The notes beneath the pieces are model-generated. The model was not told the origin of the DNA and searched no databases. It saw nothing but the letters and a program-made list of their open reading frames with translations. The translations under genes were made by a program, and so were the position numbers. A stretch of DNA of 64,000 nucleotides, taken from positions 809,164 to 873,163 of the forward strand of contig NZ_BNBR01000002.1 of NCBI RefSeq assembly GCF_014656055.1, read 5' to 3'. The stretch comes from Streptomyces griseosporeus. GTDB taxonomy: Bacteria > Actinomycetota > Actinomycetes > Streptomycetales > Streptomycetaceae. Below are positions 1 through 7,006 of the stretch, in pieces. Each line of letters starts with the position of its first letter. Position 1 is the stretch's first letter.

Positions 1-961
1 CGGCCAGTTCCACGTCCGCGCCTCCAAGGGCGTACACCTGCTGGTCCCCCGTGACCGGATCAACTCCCGCACCGGGCTCATCCTCCGCACCGAGAAGAGC
101 GTGCTGTTCGTCATCCCCTGGGGACGGCACTGGATCATCGGGACCACCGACACCGACTGGACGCTCGACAAGGCCCATCCCGCCCTCAGCTCCAAGGACG
201 TCACCTACCTGCTGGAACACGTCAACAGCGTCCTGGCCACGCCTTTGGTTCCGGAGGATGTCGAGGGCGTCTACGCCGGTCTGCGGCCCCTGCTGTCCGG
301 CGAGGCCGCGGACACCAGCAAGCTGTCACGGGAGCACCTGGTCGCCCACCCGGTACCCGGTCTCGTGGTGGTGGCCGGCGGCAAGTACACGACCTATCGG
401 GTGATGGCCAAGGACGCGGTCGACGAGGCGGTCCGCGGCCTGGACGAGAAGGTGCCCGACTGCGTCACGCAACGCGTCCCGCTGCTCGGCGCCGACGGCT
501 ATCCGGCCCTGTGGAACTCCCGCCACAACCTCGCCGCGTCCTCCGGGCTGCATGTCGCCCGCATCGAGCACCTGTTGAACCGCTACGGCTCCCTGGTGCA
601 CGAGCTGCTCGCCATGGTCGCGGCCGACTCCTCGCTCGGCGAGCCGCTGCCGAGTTCCGACGACTACCTGCGGGTCGAGGCCGTGTACGCGGTGACCCAT
701 GAGGGCGCCCGCCACCTGGAGGACGTGCTCGCCCGACGGACCCGGATCTCCATCGAGTCCTGGGACCGTGGTGTGGACGCGGCGCGGACCGTCGCGGAAC
801 TGATGGCGCCTCACCTGGGATGGGACCAGGCGCACCGGGACCGTGAGGTCGACCACTACCTGAAGCGGGTGGCCGCCGAACGCGAGGCCCAGCAGCAGCC
901 GGACGACCAGACCGCCGACGCGGTACGGCTCGGCGCCCCCGACATCATCCCGGTGCGCTGA
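1..961 (+). CDS. glpD: Glycerol-3-phosphate dehydrogenase, C-terminal part (5' end outside window)
   Basis: FAD-dependent oxidation of sn-glycerol 3-phosphate to dihydroxyacetone phosphate, feeding electrons to the membrane quinone pool. The reading frame is open from base 2, so the N-terminal FAD-binding fold lies outside the window. Visible here are the end of the DAO domain (VIPWGRHWIIGTTDTDW, then VVVAGGKYTTYRVMAKDAVD) and the all-helical DAO C-terminal domain (RYGSLVHELL, EAVYAVTHEGARHLEDVLARR, TRISIESWDRG). The Asp/Gln-rich tail ending DIIPVR is typical of streptomycete GlpD. In Streptomyces glpD usually closes a glpF-glpK-glpD operon, so those genes are expected just upstream. No clear hairpin follows the stop. 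The sequence then falls into fragmented accessory DNA. Confidence 0.93.
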   Translation, partial: GQFHVRASKGVHLLVPRDRINSRTGLILRTEKSVLFVIPWGRHWIIGTTDTDWTLDKAHPALSSKDVTYLLEHVNSVLATPLVPEDVEGVYAGLRPLLSGEAADTSKLSREHLVAHPVPGLVVVAGGKYTTYRVMAKDAVDEAVRGLDEKVPDCVTQRVPLLGADGYPALWNSRHNLAASSGLHVARIEHLLNRYGSLVHELLAMVAADSSLGEPLPSSDDYLRVEAVYAVTHEGARHLEDVLARRTRISIESWDRGVDAARTVAELMAPHLGWDQAHRDREVDHYLKRVAAEREAQQQPDDQTADAVRLGAPDIIPVR

Positions 962-1178
962 TACCCGGGTTCGACGGAGCGTGCCTGAGTTGTCTCTGCT
1001 GGGAATCGAAGCAGACCAGCCCCATCGAGTCGGCGAGGGCTGCCGCATAGGCGGACGCCTCTTCTGCCCTGTCCCACCGCAGCGCGAAGTAGATGACTGG
1101 GCCCCTGGCCTCACCGATCAACGGTCCCGCAGCCCAAGGGGACGTTTCCTCCACATCCTCGGTGATGTCACACCACCG
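945..1178 (-). pseudogene. Fragment of a small conserved actinobacterial protein (C-terminal part)
   Basis: The frame reads RWCDITEDVEETSPWAAG, then GPVIYFALRWDRAEEAS and YAAALADSMGLVCFDSQQ. That pattern (beta strand, paired acidic/aromatic residues, alternating helix, 'CFD.Q...LR' ending) matches, from memory, a common small hypothetical family in Streptomyces. No start codon of its own is in a sensible place. The frame runs without a break into a CorC-like CBS fragment upstream, so its N-terminus has been lost and replaced. It ends 17 bases inside the convergent glpD 3' end. Probably inactive. Confidence 0.5.
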
Positions 1179-1414
1179 CTCCAATACGGTGCCCTGGTCG
1201 CCGGTGACGGCCGCGAGGTGGCTGCGGCCGGCGCGCAGAGCAGTGAGGGTGTCATCCAGCGGGGTGTCGAGTCGAACCCGGTGACCGGGCGCAGGGCCGT
1301 GCGCGGGAAGGGCCGCTCGCGGTCGGGGAGGTCCAAGGTGTCCTTGATGTGGAGGTAGCCCAGCGGGGCTCCGGTGACCGGGAGGCGGGAGTAGCCTGCC
1401 TCGGCCGCGATGCG
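1179..1414 (-). pseudogene. Fragment of an HlyC/CorC-type CBS-domain transporter protein
   Basis: Read in two frames this stretch gives RIAAEAGYSRLPVTG, GYLHIKDTLDLPDRERPF and PRTALRPVTRV, then DTPLDDTLTALRAGRSHLAA and VTGDQGTVLE. This is the second half of a CBS pair as found in CorC/HlyC-family (DUF21-CBS) magnesium/hemolysin-type membrane proteins. One frameshift is needed near 1275-1280, and an in-frame stop lies just upstream of the fragment (about 1415-1417). The expected follow-on motif (VTMEDVLEELVG-like) and the CorC_HlyC domain are absent and replaced by an unrelated sequence. It is a decayed internal fragment, not a working gene. Confidence 0.55.
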
Positions 1415-1476
1415 CTACAAACCCGCAGGAGTGATCGACACGTCGACCGTGCGCACCTTCCTCGCGGGGAACAGGG

Positions 1477-1734
1477 ATTTCCGTCGTACATGGCGCGGGA
1501 GGCGGACTCGCCGAGGGTCAGGTCGACCGGGTCGCCCGCCGGCAGGCCGGGGAAGGTGCCGATCCCCGCGACGGCCTGTCGCGCGGACTCAAGCTCGGCG
1601 CTGTACGAGCCGAGAGGGGGCGGTGGGAAGAGGAGCATCGCGAGTGCGGGAACGACGAGCAGCCAGGCGACGGGCGGGCCGTGACTGTGGTCGTGTCCGT
1701 GGCCGTGCGGGTGCTCGCCCTCGTCGTGGTGCTC
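1477..1734 (-). pseudogene. Fragment of a TIGR03943/DUF1980 (YcgQ-like) membrane protein
   Basis: Translation shows a His-rich loop (HDEGEHPHGHGHDHSHG), a hydrophobic segment (PVAWLLVVPALAMLLFPP) and then SYSAE and DPVDLTLGESASRAMYDGN. This is the usual middle of TIGR03943-family proteins, which often sit beside a YcgR-like permease and zinc-regulated genes. The N-terminal membrane segments are missing. The C-terminal half is lost where the sequence runs out of frame into the CorC-like fragment. The fragment is truncated at both ends, so inactive. Confidence 0.5.
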
Positions 1735-1803
1735 CCGCCCTGCCGGGCGACCGGCAGCAACCGCTCGAGACCCCCAGCGTGAGAAGCAACGCTCCCGACG
1801 CAC

Positions 1804-2695
1804 GAGATACGGCCGCAGTCCCTGCTGGACGTACGGGGACCGGATACTGCGCGCGAGACGGCAGCCCTCGGTGACCCTGCCAGACTGACAGCCCGGCAGT
1901 GCGCCTGCGACGAATCAGCCGCTTCCCAGAGGCCGGCGTCGAGAACTCAACAGCCTTACCCCCATGTTCACCGCCCTGCGTCTTTCCGCCGACGCGGGCA
2001 TGTTCCGACCGACATGACCGACGCCCCTCCCCACGACTGGGCGCTCTCCACAAACACGGGACGTTCCGTTCTGATCACGTTGGCGGTCACCATCCGGGCA
2101 GACGAGACGCGGGCGGCGGCCTCGGCGAGCCCCTCGGCCCGAAGGCGAGGTGCGGGGTCAGTTCGAGGCGCATGTCCACACTCCTCGCCAGAAACCCCGA
2201 CCGCCGCAGCCGTGCGGCGCCGCGGTGGATCGAGGCAATTCGCAACCCCCGTGGCGGCGACCGCGTGCGGCATGAAGACCGTTGAGTGCTCTTGCCGCCC
2301 ACGCTGCTCGGCACAGGGAGGCAAGGCACGCGGGCCGACGCCGGGGCGATCACCGAATGGACAGCACCTGGGCAATGCCCTGGCCTAGCCGCTGGAAGGC
2401 CGCGGCTTACACAGGGGAAAGCAGGCAGCGTCTCCATGCCGAACCCCAGACGCCCGCAGTCAACCCACCCAAGTGCCTGGATTCATGCACACAGCCAATA
2501 CCCCTAGAGCATGTTCACGCCATTCTCATGTGTGGCGTACCCACGGAAGCCTGATGACCTGCTGGTATGGCACCTCAACAAGTCTCCTGCTTCTGGGCTT
2601 TCAGTCATATCCCTTAGCTGCCCGTCGCACCTCGCACCTCTTGATCGAAGATCCTCCCAACACTTCGTTCACGACTGTCACACGAGGGGTGCACA
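1804..2695. other. Gene-poor stretch with no confident gene
   Basis: No open frame here combines a plausible start, ribosome binding site and recognisable protein. The only hint is on the minus strand at about 2250-1996, where two frames joined at about 2140 give one Streptomyces-like reading: RSVDMRLELTPHLAF continuing as EGLAEAAARVSSARMVTANV and IRTERPVFVE. This could be a frameshifted gene remnant of unknown family. Base composition is less GC-rich than in the flanking core genes, and short runs of A/T are common. The last 100 bases lead into the secreted toxin-like gene at 2696. Confidence 0.4.
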
Positions 2696-3121
2696 GTGCG
2701 CACGCGAGCTCGAAGATCAGTCATCGTTCTCCTGCCCCTGTCCCTGTTGGCCGTTGCAGGGGTCGTTCCGGCCTGGGCCCTCCCCAGCAGACCCATGCCC
2801 GCCTTAGCGGCGGTTCGACAAGCCGAGGCTCGTACCGCGGCGGACCTCCCGAAGCCTCCGAAGGCCATGACCCTCGCCGAGCGGCGTGAGCAAGTCGAGC
2901 GGTCTCGGGGCAAGTGGGCCCCGGCACACGCTTACTCGGACTCGCCCACGAGGAAGGCTGGCGACGGCGCACGTGGCATCGTCGTGGGATATAAGGGCAG
3001 GGACGCGCACGCCTTCAATGTCGTGAACGTCAAGGGAGACGTCATTTTCCTGGATGGCCAGACGGGGCATGCCAACCATCTCGGGTATTGGCGGAGCTTC
3101 CAACTTCTGAGAACGGACTGA
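2696..3121 (+). CDS. Secreted protein ending in a truncated papain-fold (Tox-PL-like) toxin domain
   Basis: 141 residues. GTG start with GAGGGGT six bases upstream. Residues 1-28 are a classical Sec signal peptide (RTRARR, then VIVLLPLSLLAVAG, cleavage near AWA). A charged linker follows (LAERREQVERSRGKW). The C-terminal 50 residues read GIVVGYKGRDAHAFNVVNV, then KGDVIFLDGQTGHANHLGYW. This is the His and Asp/Gln half of the papain-like glutamine-deamidase toxin fold (Tox-PL, papain_fold_toxin). The catalytic Cys half expected N-terminal to it is absent, so activity is doubtful. The adjacent downstream gene is an immunity-type gene, which supports a polymorphic-toxin origin. Interpretation: a toxin tail joined to a new signal peptide, or a shortened toxin. 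Confidence 0.6.
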   Translation: MRTRARRSVIVLLPLSLLAVAGVVPAWALPSRPMPALAAVRQAEARTAADLPKPPKAMTLAERREQVERSRGKWAPAHAYSDSPTRKAGDGARGIVVGYKGRDAHAFNVVNVKGDVIFLDGQTGHANHLGYWRSFQLLRTD

Positions 3122-3123
3122 TC

Positions 3124-3387
3124 TTGGACATCGAGCAAGCAGCCAGATTGGCCCAGCGATTCCTGGACGAGGAGGCAGGGCCAGGCGACGTGCCGCTGGC
3201 TCTCGTGGAGGGCGCACGCGCGCAAGTAGGTAACGTCTACTACTTCGACTGCCAGTCAGTCGCCTACCTCCGCAGCGGCGACCTCCGAGACATGGCTATC
3301 GGCGTGGGCTGTGTAGCCGTCGACGGGGAGACCGGGACCTGCCGCATCCTGGGAGCAGTGGAGTCCGCCGAGCTCGACCTGTTCTGA
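3124..3387 (+). CDS. Immunity protein, YrhB/Imm35-like
   Basis: About 87 residues from a TTG start two bases after the toxin-like gene's stop. An ATG at 3088 is in frame but would overlap the toxin-like gene. The sequence LDIEQAARLAQRFLDEEAG, then YYFDCQSVAYLRSGDLRDMA and VGCVAVDGETGTCRILGA, fits the YrhB/Imm35 immunity fold. That fold has an N-terminal helix, an aromatic strand motif, 'G-VAVD-TG' and a closing strand. These proteins neutralise toxin domains carried by neighbouring polymorphic-toxin genes. Tight spacing suggests co-translation with the upstream gene. A strong hairpin follows at 3395-3428. Confidence 0.6.
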   Translation: MDIEQAARLAQRFLDEEAGPGDVPLALVEGARAQVGNVYYFDCQSVAYLRSGDLRDMAIGVGCVAVDGETGTCRILGAVESAELDLF

Positions 3388-3394
3388 CGCCGGT

Positions 3395-3428
3395 CTGTGG
3401 CCTCGACGAACCGCCGTCGAGGCCACAG
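3395..3428 (+). terminator. Hairpin terminator after the toxin/immunity pair
   Basis: Perfect 13-bp inverted repeat, arms 3395-3407 (CTGTGGCCTCGAC) and 3416-3428, with an 8-base loop. It starts eight bases after the immunity gene's stop. There is no T-run, as is common for Streptomyces terminators. Confidence 0.7.
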
Positions 3429-3542
3429 GCTTGGAGAGGACCGACACGCCGGAAACGGGCGCCCTGAAGGGGGAACGCCCTCATCGACATACCGGTGTCA
3501 GCTGCCGATCGCGCAGGCATTTCGCAGTGGAGTCAAACTCAA

Positions 3543-3743
3543 ATGACCGATGCGGAAGAGGAATACGCCTTCCTGTGGAACGGCACGGAGGAGGGCTGGG
3601 TAACAGTCCAGACGGAGGTAGGAGAGACCATCTGGAACATCAGCACGCGGCGAGCCCTCCTCATCGACGACGACGATCTCGCCAGTCAGGTGATTCACCT
3701 CATGCATGAGCATGGGTGCCCCAGTCTGGATGCCATGCAGTAA
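3543..3743 (+). CDS. Small protein of unknown function, possibly an immunity protein
   Basis: 66 residues from ATG 3543 (GTGGAG about ten bases upstream). A GTG at 3495 would add 16 residues but has no well-placed ribosome binding site. The sequence is acidic and aromatic (MTDAEEEYAFLWNGTEEGW, VTVQTEVGETIWNI, LLIDDDDLASQVIHLMHEHG). It has no signal peptide or membrane segment. I do not recognise the family. Its size, acidity, and position next to a toxin/immunity remnant suggest an orphan immunity-type protein, but this is inference. The codon bias is weaker than in core genes of the window. Confidence 0.5.
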   Translation: MTDAEEEYAFLWNGTEEGWVTVQTEVGETIWNISTRRALLIDDDDLASQVIHLMHEHGCPSLDAMQ

Positions 3744-3999
3744 TGGGCGTGGGAGTAAGTGGGCGGCAGTTCGGAAATCGCCCAACCAGAGAGGGACGGC
3801 TAATTTCCGAGCTGCGGTCGACCCGGCTCCGCGGTTCCTGGACGAGGCGGCGGTAGCTTTTGGAACCTTGCGTGGACTTCGTTAGGCCCCCTGGCTGCGA
3901 GCTTCAGTGGGCTGCGCCCTCTTGAAGTAGCTGGTCAGGGCTGTGTGGGGGCCGTTCGGGGTGGTCATGCTGGTGTTGGGCGGAGGTCTCGGGTGTAGA

Positions 4000-4605
4000 T
4001 CATCTGTCAGTCGGATCCTCCGAGTTTCGTCCCCCACCGTCGAGTGGGCTGAGGGTCGCGAAGGGGCGGAACAGCTCGGCATTGCCCTGGACATTTCGTT
4101 CCCGCAGGAAACGATCCTGGACGACTATGCCGACAGACGATGCCGATCCTTCGGACGAAGCTTCTACCGGAGGGCGCACCATGTCACCGGGGTAACTGTG
4201 ATCCCCTGACATTTCGCCGGGTTCAGGGACGTATGTAAATCCGAGCTTAAGCCACACTCCGTACAGCTCCCGGTCCCACGCAGACAAGATGATCTCTTGA
4301 TCGGGCACCCGAACAAACAACTCATCGACCAAAGCTCGTGCCACTCCCCTTTGTCGGAACTCAGGAGAAACGTGGAGCTCATAAAGCCTGACGTAGCCGG
4401 GCTCGCCGGCTGCCGCGCGCTGCAGACTAGAGTGAAGCCATCCCATACGCACGCCTTGGTCGGAATCCTCTGCGATCAGAGCGTGGAGCGCCTCCGCCAG
4501 GGAGGCGGCCCCCTCCTGCTTCTCGACGGTGACCGTCCAGCCCTCGGTGTTTCTGCTCATCCATTCGACGTCGGCTGGATGAGCGTCACGGACCCTGATC
4601 TTCAT
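4000..4605 (-). CDS. GNAT family N-acetyltransferase
   Basis: 201 residues starting MKIRVRDAHPADVEWM, the usual GNAT beginning. The acetyl-CoA-binding core is YELHVSPEFRQRGVARALVD (the R/Q-x-x-G-x-A loop). It is followed by ILSAWDRELYGVWLKLGF, the beta-5/alpha-4 region. The substrate is unknown. The catalytic domain ends near residue 140. The last 60 residues are a low-complexity tail not expected in the family, which may mark read-through after loss of the original stop. It stands alone in the gene-poor stretch. Confidence 0.75.
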   Translation of the reverse strand: MKIRVRDAHPADVEWMSRNTEGWTVTVEKQEGAASLAEALHALIAEDSDQGVRMGWLHSSLQRAAAGEPGYVRLYELHVSPEFRQRGVARALVDELFVRVPDQEIILSAWDRELYGVWLKLGFTYVPEPGEMSGDHSYPGDMVRPPVEASSEGSASSVGIVVQDRFLRERNVQGNAELFRPFATLSPLDGGGRNSEDPTDR

Positions 4606-5568
4606 GCTTCATAGCCTACGACTGCGCCTCTAGTGGCCATCACGGCGGTGTGAGCCTGACCAAGCGGCCGACCTCTCAGGCAAAGTAGCGATCGAGACGC
4701 ATGAGACTGTCACGCGCGGTCTCCCGATGCGGCGTTCGTAGTAGTTACGGGAGTACGGATCGACGCCCACATGGACGTCACACGGGACAGCGAAGCAGCC
4801 GTGGCCTGGCTACAGGCCGAGATGCCCAGTTCATGCCGGTGGCCAGCCAGTCGATCCGGCCGTAACACGCGTTCGACCTCACGTCACCCGCGTATCACAC
4901 AGCCATCACCAACTGGGCAGACACTCTCGGACCAAGAGGCTCCGACCTGGAAATGCATGCTCGCAGTGGACTGGCGTAGACGCCCCTGGACGGTCTCTCA
5001 ACCTATGCCATGTAGTACCACTGGAAGCTTCTCCGCTGGCACCACGCCGAGGTCCGGAAAAGGTGTGGACCAGCTCGTCCCCGCATCGAGCTATTGCCCC
5101 CGTTGCCGCAGCCCAGTAGCAGGTGAGGTCGTGTGCCACAAAGAGACGACAAAACTGCCGGAACGAAGGTGCACCGCACCCAATAGCGCGCTGGCCTCTC
5201 CAGCCGCGTCACCTACCACCGGCTGCCCCGGGCCTCTCAGCCCCAAATGACTGAGCTCAACGGAGCGTAGTCAGCACCAAGTCAGCACGGGAAAGGTGAA
5301 GAGGGGTGATGACGTGGGCTTTCAGTCAGCACCAAACCAGCACGGGAGTCAGCACGGCACCGTCAAACCACCCCGAAATACGCCTCTCGGACACCCCTCG
5401 TTTTCGACCCGTTGCATCGGCCAAAGCACCCTTCGGTGACCCGGCATGGTGGCCACACGCATAGCCAACCCCAGAACTGTGTTGCCCCACCACATGTGCC
5501 CCTGACCTGCCGCTTCCTACCGTGTGCCATCACGTACCCGTCCCCACCGCACACGAGGAAGTGGCGAA
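4606..5568. other. Intergenic stretch between GNAT gene and MHS transporter, no confident gene
   Basis: No frame here has a recognisable product. Codon bias is weak in every frame, unlike the core genes that follow. It contains the direct repeats at 5269-5357. The last 130 bases serve as leader of the transporter gene. I see no tRNA here that could mark an attachment site. Confidence 0.45.
5269..5357. repeat. Short imperfect direct repeats
   Basis: A 23-base unit at 5269-5291 (AGTCAGCACCAAGTCAGCAC then GGG) recurs at 5324-5346 with two mismatches. It is followed at once by a shortened copy, AGTCAGCACGG, at 5347-5357. The core is GTCAGCAC. The units are not evenly spaced, so this is not a CRISPR array. 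Position at the right edge of the gene-poor stretch fits a relic of an integrated element's end or a protein-binding cluster. Function unknown. Confidence 0.55.
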
Positions 5569-6957
5569 ATGGCCTCCGCAGCAACCGCTCCCCCCTCCCC
5601 GGGCAATCTCAAGCGCATCGTCGCCGCCAGCCTCATCGGGACCACCATCGAGTGGTACGACTTCTTCCTGTACGGCTCGGCCGCCGCGCTCGTGTTCAAC
5701 AAGCTGTTCTTCCCGGACTCCGATCCGCTGGTCGGCACGCTGCTGTCCTTCCTGACGTACGCCGTCGGGTTCGCGGCGCGGCCGCTCGGCGCGCTGGTGT
5801 TCGGGCACTACGGCGACCGGCTCGGGCGCAAGAAGCTGCTCGTGCTGAGCCTGCTGCTGATGGGCGGGGCCACGTTCGCGATCGGTCTGCTGCCGACGCA
5901 CGCGACCGTGGGGAGCGCGGCGCCCGTGCTGCTGACCACGCTGCGGCTCGTGCAGGGCTTCGCCCTCGGCGGCGAGTGGGGCGGTGCCGTCCTGCTCGTG
6001 TCCGAGCACGGGGACGCGCGGCGGCGCGGTTTCTGGGCCTCGTGGCCGCAGACCGGCGCGCCGGCGGGCCAGTTGCTGGCGACCGGTGTGCTGTCGCTGC
6101 TGACCGCGGTGCTGTCCGACGACGCGTTTGGCAGCTGGGGCTGGCGGATCCCGTTCCTGCTGTCGGGGGTGCTGGTGATCGTCGGTCTGTGGATTCGTCT
6201 CTCTGTCGATGAATCGCCGGTGTTCCGCGAGGCGCTGGCGCAGGCCGAGGCCCGCAAGGCCGCCCAGGACGGCGTCGCCGAGAAGCTGCCGCTCGTCTCC
6301 GTGCTGCGCCACCACTGGCGGGACGTGCTCATCGCGATGGGCGCCCGGATGGCGGAGAACATCAGCTACTACGTGATCACCGCCTTCATCCTCGTCTACG
6401 CGACGACCGCGGCCGACGTCTCCAAGCAGACCGCGCTCAACGCCGTCCTCATCGCGTCGGCCGTGCACTTCGCCGTCATCCCGCTGTGGGGCGCGCTGTC
6501 GGACCGGATCGGACGCCGGCCGGTGTACCTGATCGGCGCCGTCGGCGTGGGACTGTGGATGTTCCCCTTCTTCGCCCTCATCGACACGAGCGGCTTCGGC
6601 AGCATGGTCCTCGCCGTCACCGTCGGCCTGGTGCTGCACGGCGCGATGTACGCGCCGCAGGCCGCCTTCTTCTCGGAGATGTTCGCGACCCGGATGCGCT
6701 ACTCCGGTGCCTCGATCGGCGCCCAGTTCGCCTCGGTGGCCGCCGGCGCCCCGGCGCCGCTGATCGCCACGGCGCTGCTGGACGACTACGGCAGCTCCAC
6801 CCCGATCGCCCTGTACGTGATCGCCGCGGCCGTCCTGACGGTGCTGGCCGTGCTGGTGGCGAAGGAGACCCGCCTGCGCGACCTCGCCGCCGTCGACCCC
6901 GCCGACGCCGAGGAGCAGGCCGCGCCGGCCTCCCAAGCGGACGCCCGGACCGTCTGA
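5569..6957 (+). CDS. MHS-family metabolite:H+ symporter (MFS transporter)
   Basis: 462 residues from ATG 5569, with GAGGAAG seven bases upstream. Predicted 12-helix inner-membrane transporter of the metabolite:H+ symporter group (ProP/ShiA/KgtP-like). Family signatures are SLIGTTIEWYDFFLYG at the start of helix 1, GHYGDRLGRKKLL in the loop between helices 2 and 3, RLVQGFALGGEWGGAV in helix 4, and LSDRIGRRPVYL in the central repeat. Substrates of this group are usually carboxylates or zwitterions. The neighbours (a PucR regulator and a 3-hydroxybutyrate dehydrogenase, both on the other strand) make a hydroxy- or keto-acid a reasonable guess. The gene is convergent with the regulator. Confidence 0.9.
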   Translation: MASAATAPPSPGNLKRIVAASLIGTTIEWYDFFLYGSAAALVFNKLFFPDSDPLVGTLLSFLTYAVGFAARPLGALVFGHYGDRLGRKKLLVLSLLLMGGATFAIGLLPTHATVGSAAPVLLTTLRLVQGFALGGEWGGAVLLVSEHGDARRRGFWASWPQTGAPAGQLLATGVLSLLTAVLSDDAFGSWGWRIPFLLSGVLVIVGLWIRLSVDESPVFREALAQAEARKAAQDGVAEKLPLVSVLRHHWRDVLIAMGARMAENISYYVITAFILVYATTAADVSKQTALNAVLIASAVHFAVIPLWGALSDRIGRRPVYLIGAVGVGLWMFPFFALIDTSGFGSMVLAVTVGLVLHGAMYAPQAAFFSEMFATRMRYSGASIGAQFASVAAGAPAPLIATALLDDYGSSTPIALYVIAAAVLTVLAVLVAKETRLRDLAAVDPADAEEQAAPASQADARTV

Positions 6958-6987
6958 GCCACGGACCCCGAACAGCCGGCCCCCGTA

Positions 6988-7006
6988 CGCCCCGCGCGTG
7001 CGGGGG
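6988..7006. terminator. Short hairpin between convergent genes
   Basis: A 6-bp stem (CCCCGC at 6990-6995 with GCGGGG at 7000-7005) and a 4-base loop. It lies 32 bases after the transporter stop and just before the end of the convergent regulator gene. A bidirectional terminator is plausible. There is no T-run. Confidence 0.4.

Noticed and set aside
1690..1734. His-rich run as a metal-binding transporter or zinc chaperone
   Set aside because: It is the His-rich loop of a broken TIGR03943-type fragment, and the protein is truncated.
4606..5250. Plus-strand open frame from 4771 of 159 codons
   Set aside because: No ribosome binding site, irregular codon bias and no similarity I recognise.
5269..5357. 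CRISPR array
   Set aside because: Three irregular units, unequal spacing and no spacers of constant length. No cas gene.
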